From positions 1 to 11,267 of the forward strand of contig JAJDYK010000097.1 in the NCBI GenBank assembly GCA_022825185.1: DNA of 11,267 bases, written 5' to 3'. Both the position numbers and the translations under genes were made by a program. The notes under the pieces were generated by a model. The model had not been told where the DNA came from, searched no databases, and saw nothing but the letters and a program-made list of their open reading frames with translations. Of this stretch, positions 6,201-11,267 are shown in pieces. Origin of the DNA: Candidatus Latescibacterota bacterium. Its GTDB lineage: Bacteria; Latescibacterota; UBA2968; UBA8231. Each line of letters starts with the position of its first letter. Position 1 is the stretch's first letter.

Positions 6201-8843
6201 AGACGTCAAATCTTCACATTGTTAATTTGTCCATTCGCATGGATGGTGCCGCAACAGGCAAGCGCCCAACGCGCCACCGGGTACGACAACCCCTATTACA
6301 CTACGGGCACTGAAGTCTCTCCAGCGACCCTCGTGCCCTCGGTGCGCAAGTGGTACCTGCCGCAGCGGCTGTACTCACAGTACGACTGGCGACAAGAGCA
6401 ATACTCCAACTACGCCCGCGACCACTACGAGCGCTACACCGAGGTTTTCTTGGAAGGCTCGCCGTTCTACGACGTGTACGGCGATTACATCACCCAGGGC
6501 TGGCTGGTGTACGACTGGACCGAAGACTACCCAGAGGACAACGGCAGCATCATCACCAAAAATCCGCGCTTTCGTTCGTGGTTCAACAACCTGCTCGTAT
6601 CGTCGAGCCATTCTGGGCAGTTCTACTCGGCCCTGATGGTGGGCGACGGCATCCGCACAACTTTGACCCCCCTGACGTTTTCCAAGCCGCGCTTCGACGG
6701 CATCCAGTGGGATCTTACCACCGACAAGTACGCCCTGACCATGCTGTCGTCGCGGGTCAGCAACACCGGAGAAATTTCCTCTAGCGAAGTCGGCGGTGGC
6801 GTCCAAGCCAATACCTTCACCACCCTGATGGCGGCCAGAGGACGGGTGCAGGTCGGGGATTTTGCCGCCCTCGGCGCAACCTTTGTCAATGCCGCGCATC
6901 GCAACTCCAACCTGCCGTTTGGCGACAACTCGCTCAGCGGCCTGCTCAGCGGCCCAATGAACGCGGACTTTGTCCGCTCCATCGTCGTGCGCATTTCCGA
7001 CGATTCGCCTGAAGACGGTGAGGGCGGCGCACTGCTGTCGCGCTGGCGCATCTTCATCGATGGCGTCGAACACACCGGAGACATCGTTCCCGTGGTCGAG
7101 GGTGGCATTCGCCGCGGCGGCGCGATTGTGGCCAGCGGCACCGATGTCATCACGCTGACCTACAACATCGAAGACTTCTCCCCGAGCACCGAAGACGCCA
7201 TCGACGATTTCCGCGAGATCGAGCGCATTGAAATCGGCCTCGTACTGGCCAACGACTACAAGGTCGAAGTAACCTCCAACAAGCAAACCAACAACCTCGG
7301 CACGCCCGTATTCTTGCCGGTGTTGCGCGCGGCCGGCAACGTCAAGGACGGCTCGAATCAGGCCTTTCACCGGTTCAGCTACGGCCTGCCGACCGGGACC
7401 CGCATGTTGGGCTTCGACCTCGCCATTGCCGACCTGCAGGGCTTTGACTTCCGCGGCGAGTTCGTCCGCAACTTTCAGTACCGCCGCTTTCCCAACGAGA
7501 ACGTGGCCACAAACCAGACGCTGGCCACCAACGAGGCCCAAGCCCTGTACGCGACCGCGCAGAAGCGCAGCTATCCCTACACGTTTTTCGCCGAGGTTTT
7601 CAGCATCGACCCAGATTACTCCACCCGCGCCTTCATCCCCAACGCCGAGGGCGAGGTGTTTTACGACAACGAGCAACGGCACCTGTACGAATTCGTCGAT
7701 GACAACGACGATCAGGACGAATTGCCGGACTGGACGCGGCGCACGTTTGGCAGCCGCGTCAACACGCGGCAGGGGCAGCAGTTGCTGACTGACGCCGCGG
7801 TTTTCCCGGGCATTGACGAGGACAACGACGACATCTCGGATTTCAACCGCAACTTCAACACCCAGCCCGACTACGCGGAGCCGTTTCTGCGCTTTGATAT
7901 AGACCCGCCGGAGTTTTTGTTCGGCATGGACATGAACAGCAACGGCGTCATCGACCGCTTTGAAGACGACAGCGAAGCCGATTATCCCTACAAGCTGGGC
8001 CGCCGAGGATTCAACACTTACGCCGCCGTCGAAATTTTGCCCCGCATGAACCTCATGGTCGGCTATCTCGACCAAAGCCTGCTAGAGACGGCCCGGGAAA
8101 ACCAAGCCGCCTACCTGCTGCTGACCGCGAAAAAGGAATTCCCCGCAAAGGACTTCAGCGCGTGGCTGATCGCCAATCCACGCCGGGTTAAAGACGACAT
8201 TCCCGACGATGTGCTACTGTGGCGCGACCTGCCCGGCACGCGCGGCCGCTCGGTCTTTACCCGCGACCTCCTGCCCGCACGCAACGCCTTCATCAACACC
8301 ACGTACCTCGAAGTACACTACGACCGCTTTCTGCCCTTGACGGCCAAGATCAAACACGAATTCTACCAGCAATTAGGAGATCAGGAAGGAGAACTGCGCG
8401 ACCAGCGCTTCTTGGGCATCGTGACCAAAGGCGAGTACTCCACCCACATCCGCAGCTGGACCTTGGTACCCAAGTGGAAACAGCTTTACAACAGCCGAGT
8501 GCCAGCCCAGCCCAGCGCGCTCAAAATCCGCGAGCTAACGGAAATTTTCTCGCTGCAAGCCGTGCGCAGCATCAACCGCAACATGAGCTTCATCGCCGGA
8601 GCCGAGTGCGAGCTGTTCAACAATCTCCGTCCCGCCCCAGACCCCCTGCCCTCGGGCTACCTCCTCGACGGCACCACGTGGGTGCTCGCCGCCCAAGTCG
8701 CCAACAACTCCGCGTACCTCGGCTACGCCCTGACGACCAACGTCGGCGCGCGCTGGATCCGCAACAACTTCGACGGGTCGCCGGCTTCGTCCGAACTACT
8801 TTCCTTCATCACGGTGTACGCGGGCTTGGGCACGGATCGCTAG
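6198..8843 (+). CDS. Exported EF-hand protein with probable outer-membrane beta-barrel C-terminal half
   Basis: An 881-residue protein read from GTG 6198. The signal peptide is MRRQIFTLLICPFAWMVPQQ followed by ASAQ (cleavage near 24). Residues 29-111 are strikingly aromatic (15 Tyr, 4 Trp), including KWYLPQRLYSQYDW and RGD-free YDVYGDYITQGWLVYDW. A beta-rich middle follows (about 200-480). Acidic stretches at 500-507 (VDDNDDQD) and 540-548 (DEDNDDISD) precede a perfect 12-residue EF-hand loop at 578-589 (D-x-N-x-N-G-x-I-D-x-x-E), implying calcium binding. From about 600 the chain alternates polar and hydrophobic residues with aromatic girdles (TYLEVHYDRF, YLGYALTTNVGARW, final LLSFITVYAGLG), as expected for an outer-membrane barrel. 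The true C terminus (TDR) lacks the usual terminal aromatic residue. As last gene of the block it may be the membrane partner of the three secreted paralogues. The family is not recognised by name and its function is unknown. Confidence 0.75.
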   Translation: MRRQIFTLLICPFAWMVPQQASAQRATGYDNPYYTTGTEVSPATLVPSVRKWYLPQRLYSQYDWRQEQYSNYARDHYERYTEVFLEGSPFYDVYGDYITQGWLVYDWTEDYPEDNGSIITKNPRFRSWFNNLLVSSSHSGQFYSALMVGDGIRTTLTPLTFSKPRFDGIQWDLTTDKYALTMLSSRVSNTGEISSSEVGGGVQANTFTTLMAARGRVQVGDFAALGATFVNAAHRNSNLPFGDNSLSGLLSGPMNADFVRSIVVRISDDSPEDGEGGALLSRWRIFIDGVEHTGDIVPVVEGGIRRGGAIVASGTDVITLTYNIEDFSPSTEDAIDDFREIERIEIGLVLANDYKVEVTSNKQTNNLGTPVFLPVLRAAGNVKDGSNQAFHRFSYGLPTGTRMLGFDLAIADLQGFDFRGEFVRNFQYRRFPNENVATNQTLATNEAQALYATAQKRSYPYTFFAEVFSIDPDYSTRAFIPNAEGEVFYDNEQRHLYEFVDDNDDQDELPDWTRRTFGSRVNTRQGQQLLTDAAVFPGIDEDNDDISDFNRNFNTQPDYAEPFLRFDIDPPEFLFGMDMNSNGVIDRFEDDSEADYPYKLGRRGFNTYAAVEILPRMNLMVGYLDQSLLETARENQAAYLLLTAKKEFPAKDFSAWLIANPRRVKDDIPDDVLLWRDLPGTRGRSVFTRDLLPARNAFINTTYLEVHYDRFLPLTAKIKHEFYQQLGDQEGELRDQRFLGIVTKGEYSTHIRSWTLVPKWKQLYNSRVPAQPSALKIRELTEIFSLQAVRSINRNMSFIAGAECELFNNLRPAPDPLPSGYLLDGTTWVLAAQVANNSAYLGYALTTNVGARWIRNNFDGSPASSELLSFITVYAGLGTDR

Positions 8844-8844
8844 C

Positions 8845-10203
8845 CTATTGAAACGCTTTCTCCAACGCCGCTGGAAATATCTGTATCTGGCCTGCATACG
8901 CCTCGCGCAACTCGGCTAAGAGCACATCCATAGCCTCAGTTTCGGCCCGTTGCCGCAGAGCCGCGCGAATGCTATCCCGCACAAAAGCAAAATCCACTAC
9001 TCGGCCATCGGTGCGAGTAAACTGATCGAGGTGCTGGTCGTAAAAGGCCCGCACCGCTTCGTCGCCGATTTCCCCGACCCGTGCGGCCGCGGCTTGGTAG
9101 AGCCGTTTGACTAACAGAGCATCTCGTTCCCGTTCGACGTTGGCGCGGATATCCGCATCGGCGGCGATCCCCAGTTTGCGCGCTTCCGCTACCATGATCT
9201 GCTTGCCAGCGAGATTATCTACGGCCTTGTACAGTCGCGCACTGTCGAGTTCGGCCGGGTGCGGCGCGCGGCCCTGCTCGACTAAGGTTAGGTACTCCCG
9301 TGCCATGAACTGGCCGCCGCGCCAAGTAAGCAGCGGCACGTTCCCTCCATCCCACTGCGTCGATTGCCGCGGCATGGCGAGCAGCGCGGCAAAAACCTCC
9401 GCGTCCAGCGCCAACTGATACCGCTCGCGCAGGGTGCCGACGTAGCGCTCCATATCGTCGGCCCGGCTCTGCACGAGGGCCTGTTTCTCCACCCACTCGC
9501 GGACCGCGGCAAAATCGACGGGCCGTCGTTCCCCAAGCCTGAAGACGTGGTAGCCGCTCACCGTCTTCACGGGGTCGGGATACACACTGCCGACGGGCAT
9601 GGTGCTGAGCGGCACCTTCAGCCCCTCGAACACCTCGCCGATCTTGAACCAGCCGACCCAACCGCCGGGGCCAAAGCGCTGCTGAATGTTCGGCAGAGAA
9701 TAGGGTCTGATCAGCGACTCAAAAGGCGTCCCTTCGTCAAGCAGCTCAAGGACGAGCCGAGCCTCTTCTTCGGTGGCGCAGACAATGTGCTGACTGAGCA
9801 CTTCCACGTCGTACTGCTGTTGGGCAAAAAACGCCCGCAGGTCCGCCTCCGAAAACGCATACGACGCCTGCACAGCCTCCTGCTCGTAGAGCTTGTTCAT
9901 CAGCGCCCTACGCTCGCTCTTGGCCACGGCTTGGGCGATAGCCGGATCGCGATCGTACCCGCGCCGAAGAGCCTCGGCAACGAGCAATTCCCGCGCGATG
10001 ACGCCGTCGAGCAGTTCTTGCTTGCCCTGCTGGTCCAGCTCCTCGACGTGGCTGTAGCTAGTCTCCCGCAGCTTTTGTGCTGTTTTCGTAAACTCCTCTA
10101 CTGATATGCTCTTATCGCCGATGCGCAGAACCATTTCTTCCGCGCACCAAACCGCGCTGTACAAGACGAGGAGCGCGAAGGTGCTAACTAGAGAATATTT
10201 CAC
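8845..10203 (-). CDS. SurA/PpiC-like periplasmic peptidyl-prolyl isomerase (parvulin) chaperone
   Basis: A 452-residue protein read from GTG at 10203-10201. Residues 1-21 are a signal peptide (hydrophobic FALLVLYSAV); Cys20 follows Trp, so it is not a lipobox. Residues 25-130 form a SurA-N-like helical chaperone region (VLRIGDKSISVEEF, LLDGVIARELLVAEALRRG, then EADLRAFFAQQQ). Residues 133-226 are a parvulin rotamase domain with SQHIV (His139), TPFESLIRPYS, GPGGWVGWF, the MPVGSVYPDPVKT strand and GYHVFRLGER (His219). This family catalyses prolyl cis-trans isomerisation and assists folding of exported and outer-membrane proteins. The C-terminal half (about 300-452) repeats the helical pattern (KQIMVAEARKLG, then FYDQHLDQF at 387-395) but shows no second parvulin domain. 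The Shine-Dalgarno sequence is weak. The stop lies one base from that of the convergent outer-membrane gene. Confidence 0.88.
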   Translation of the reverse strand: MKYSLVSTFALLVLYSAVWCAEEMVLRIGDKSISVEEFTKTAQKLRETSYSHVEELDQQGKQELLDGVIARELLVAEALRRGYDRDPAIAQAVAKSERRALMNKLYEQEAVQASYAFSEADLRAFFAQQQYDVEVLSQHIVCATEEEARLVLELLDEGTPFESLIRPYSLPNIQQRFGPGGWVGWFKIGEVFEGLKVPLSTMPVGSVYPDPVKTVSGYHVFRLGERRPVDFAAVREWVEKQALVQSRADDMERYVGTLRERYQLALDAEVFAALLAMPRQSTQWDGGNVPLLTWRGGQFMAREYLTLVEQGRAPHPAELDSARLYKAVDNLAGKQIMVAEARKLGIAADADIRANVERERDALLVKRLYQAAAARVGEIGDEAVRAFYDQHLDQFTRTDGRVVDFAFVRDSIRAALRQRAETEAMDVLLAELREAYAGQIQIFPAALEKAFQ

Positions 10204-10325
10204 GATGTGATGGGGTCTTTTTCAGGTTGCGGAAATAGGACGAGTTCAGCCTTTTGCACGAGTAATATGGCTATCTCTTGAGAAAGCGAGCGAGTGGTTC
10301 GCCGTCGGCAACTGATGTAGCCGCG
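10204..10325 (-). other. Gap between hicB-like gene and PPIase gene
   Basis: This 122-base spacer lies upstream of the PPIase start and downstream of the hicB-like stop. I see no convincing sigma70 promoter: TATTAC and TATTTC are the best -10 candidates and neither has a matching -35. No U-tailed hairpin is present; TCTCTTGAGA is a short near-palindrome only. It is too short to encode a HicA toxin of normal size (about 55-60 residues or more). The PPIase may be read from the hicB promoter or from an undetected one. Confidence 0.5.
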
Positions 10326-10757
10326 TTAAGCGGCATATACTTCCAACACTAGGCGTTTGCCCAGCGCTTCTAGCGCGGTCTCGACCTGATCGATATGTGA
10401 GCGATGGTCCAGATCGAGGAGGCGTCGTACCGTCGTTGCAACTGCGCCAAGCCGCTCCGCTAATTCGCGAATGTCGATGTCCTGCTCGCGCATCGCCTCA
10501 TAGAGCGCGAGCTTGGCGGCGATGAGTGCCGGCAGTTCAATAACGGGTCCGTTACCTGCCGACGGTTTCGGAATCCGCCGCCCGTCGTTTACGTACCCAC
10601 CAAGTGCCGCGATAAGGCAGTCCGCTGCTTCCGCCAGCGCTTCGCGTTCCGTATTGCCCTCGGTCAATGCCTCTGGAATGTCGGGAAACGACACAAGCAC
10701 GGTAGCGGGCATCAACTGTAGGTTCACCGGATAGGCCAGCCGTCTCAATTGCGCCAT
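10326..10757 (-). CDS. hicB: HicB-type antitoxin / transcriptional repressor (orphan)
   Basis: A 143-residue protein with the two-part layout of E. coli-type HicB. Residues about 8-65 are the partial RNase H-like antitoxin fold (YPVNLQL, then VLVSFPDIPEALTEG, then EALAEAADCLIAALGGYV and RRIPKPSAG). Residues about 75-140 are the DNA-binding part: ELPALIAAKLALYEAM, the helix-turn-helix DIRELAERLGAVATTVRRLLDL, then HIDQVETALEALGKRL. In known pairs HicB binds and neutralises the HicA mRNA interferase and represses its own promoter. HicA is normally encoded directly next to hicB. Here neither flank has room: 132 bases before and 122 after. The start at 10757 is supported by GGAGG (10768-10764) six bases upstream. 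Either the toxin has been lost or the protein now acts as a stand-alone regulator; a HicA gene elsewhere is also possible. Confidence 0.85.
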   Translation of the reverse strand: MAQLRRLAYPVNLQLMPATVLVSFPDIPEALTEGNTEREALAEAADCLIAALGGYVNDGRRIPKPSAGNGPVIELPALIAAKLALYEAMREQDIDIRELAERLGAVATTVRRLLDLDHRSHIDQVETALEALGKRLVLEVYAA

Positions 10758-10763
10758 GAAACA

Positions 10764-10768
10764 CCTCC
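10764..10768 (-). promoter_or_regulatory. Shine-Dalgarno sequence of the hicB-like gene
   Basis: On the minus strand GGAGG (10768-10764) precedes the ATG start (10757-10755) by six bases, a near-ideal arrangement that fixes this start. Confidence 0.7.
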
Positions 10769-10806
10769 GTCCACAGTTTCCAGTATCTATATGTTCTCAG
10801 GTCCAA

Positions 10807-10835
10807 ATTATCGCTCAATAGCACTCTATCGTCAA
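10807..10835 (-). promoter_or_regulatory. Probable sigma70-type promoter of the hicB-like gene
   Basis: On the minus strand TTGACG (10835-10830) and GATAAT (10812-10807) each match the consensus at five of six positions and are separated by exactly 17 bases. Transcription would start near 10800 and give a leader of about 40 bases with a strong Shine-Dalgarno sequence. Within the spacer an imperfect inverted repeat (CGATAG, AGTG, CTATTG; 10831-10816) could be an operator for the HicB-type DNA-binding domain. That last point is an inference. Confidence 0.65.
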
Positions 10836-10841
10836 AACGCC

Positions 10842-10887
10842 CCGCGCACCTCAACGATCCTCCCGAATCACAACCGAAGGTGCGCGG
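10842..10887 (-). terminator. Candidate rho-independent terminator downstream of the TPR gene
   Basis: A perfect ten-base inverted repeat, CCGCGCACCT (10887-10878 on the minus strand) and AGGTGCGCGG (10851-10842), begins two bases after the TPR gene stop. The loop is 26 bases, longer than usual. After the stem there are only four consecutive T residues, displaced by a few bases. The stem is GC-rich and well placed, but the weak T tract and large loop leave room for another role, such as a protein-binding site or mRNA 3'-end stabiliser. Confidence 0.45.
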
Positions 10888-10889
10888 CA

Positions 10890-11267
10890 TCATCGGCCCA
10901 CCCTCGGCTGAGCTCGGGTCGAAGCCTGCGCGGCGATTTGCTCGGCGGCCGCGAGGTTGCGGCTGAGCTTGGGGTGGTCGGGCTGGTAGTGCAGGCCGCG
11001 GCGGAAGGAGGCAATGGCGCGCTCGTACTGCTTGCGCAACATCTGGACATTGCCCAATCCCAAGTGCGCGAGGGCGTACGTGGAATCGGCCTGCAATGCT
11101 CGGCGAAATCGCTGCTCAGCCGCTGCCATTTCCCCCCGGCGGAAGTGGATGTTGCCGAGATTGTGGTGCGCGGGCGCGAACGCAGGGTCGCGGTCGAGTG
11201 CCTGGAGGTAGCGGATGCGCGCTTTTCGGTATTGGCCGCGCTGCCCGTACACAACGGCCAAGTCGTG
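10890..11267 (-). CDS. Tetratricopeptide-repeat protein, C-terminal part (5' end outside window)
   Basis: About 125 C-terminal residues are visible. The frame stays open to the right edge (H-D-L before AVVYGQRG), so the TTG at 11261 is not a real start. Three consecutive 34-residue TPR units can be read: one beginning at or before the edge (LAVVYGQRGQYRKARIRYLQ then ALDRDPAF), APAHHNLGNIHFRRGEMAAA then EQRFRRALQADSTY, and ALAHLGLGNVQMLRKQYERA then IASFRRGLHYQPDH. Each carries the usual small/large pattern (G at position 8, A at 20 and A/G at 27). A short tail rich in Ala and Arg follows (AAAEQIAAQAS, ending in RVGR). TPR arrays mediate protein-protein contacts; the partner and any N-terminal domain or signal peptide are not visible. 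A hairpin follows the stop. Confidence 0.85.
   Translation of the reverse strand, partial: HDLAVVYGQRGQYRKARIRYLQALDRDPAFAPAHHNLGNIHFRRGEMAAAEQRFRRALQADSTYALAHLGLGNVQMLRKQYERAIASFRRGLHYQPDHPKLSRNLAAAEQIAAQASTRAQPRVGR

Noticed and set aside
6375..8075. Long open frame of 566 codons on the minus strand
   Set aside because: It lies entirely antisense to the outer-membrane-type gene. Its translation is a low-complexity Val/Ala/Gly-rich string without a recognisable domain, typical of a GC-rich shadow frame.
8830..8870. Terminator between the convergent genes
   Set aside because: Only a four-base stem (GAAA/TTTC) is present, with no GC-rich arm and no T tract.
9364..10104. Plus-strand 246-codon frame opposite the PPIase gene
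   Set aside because: Fully antisense to a well-supported gene, with a composition mirroring it and no domain signature.
10141..10149. Cys20 of the PPIase considered as a lipoprotein lipidation site
   Set aside because: The preceding residues are A-V-W; Trp at -1 does not fit a lipobox.
10552..10893. Minus-strand frame overlapping hicB, considered as a possible HicA remnant
   Set aside because: It shows no HicA features such as the conserved G-S-H-H core or a G-T-L helix, runs through hicB in another frame, and crosses the promoter and hairpin.
1..11267. CRISPR arrays, insertion sequences, tRNA or rRNA genes
   Set aside because: No regularly spaced repeats, transposase-like frames, terminal inverted repeats or cloverleaf-type sequences were found on either strand.

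Overview
The window is a compact, GC-rich bacterial segment. It looks like a Gram-negative organism with an outer membrane: several products carry signal peptides ending in a type I cleavage site, one has a likely outer-membrane beta-barrel half, and one is a SurA/PpiC-like periplasmic chaperone. The C-terminal SPNGDG plus FlgD-like Ig modules are typical of the wider Fibrobacterota-Chlorobiota-Bacteroidota neighbourhood and of uncultivated relatives such as Latescibacterota. That placement is an inference from protein style, not a demonstrated taxonomy.

Region 1 (2-8843, plus strand) is an operon-like block of four genes. The first three (2-1747, cut by the left edge; 1744-3816; 3827-6184) are divergent paralogues of one large exported-protein family. 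Each reads in the same order: discoidin-like (F5/8 type C-like) beta-sandwich, a module carrying a W-S-x-W/Y-S motif, a further beta-sandwich, then an S/T-P-N-G-D-G motif and a FlgD-like Ig domain ending in V-x-V/A-Y at the extreme C terminus. The fourth gene (6198-8843) encodes an 881-residue exported protein with a Tyr/Trp-rich N terminus, a textbook EF-hand loop and a beta-strand-rich C-terminal half. The genes overlap by 4 nt or are separated by only 10 and 13 nt, so they are probably co-transcribed. My reading is a surface complex: three secreted, glycan- or protein-binding subunits carrying sorting-type C-terminal domains, together with a dedicated outer-membrane partner. No function has been demonstrated for it.

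Region 2 (8845-10203, minus strand) is a periplasmic peptidyl-prolyl isomerase/chaperone that converges tail-to-tail on region 1 with a single base between the stop codons.

Region 3 (10326-10887, minus strand) holds a HicB-type antitoxin/repressor with no HicA gene beside it. It has a near-consensus sigma70 promoter, and a hairpin that could terminate the upstream gene ends a few bases before that promoter.

Region 4 (10890 to the right edge, minus strand) is the C-terminal part of a tetratricopeptide-repeat protein. No tRNA, rRNA, CRISPR array or insertion sequence was seen. The largest gene-free gaps are about 120-130 bases.
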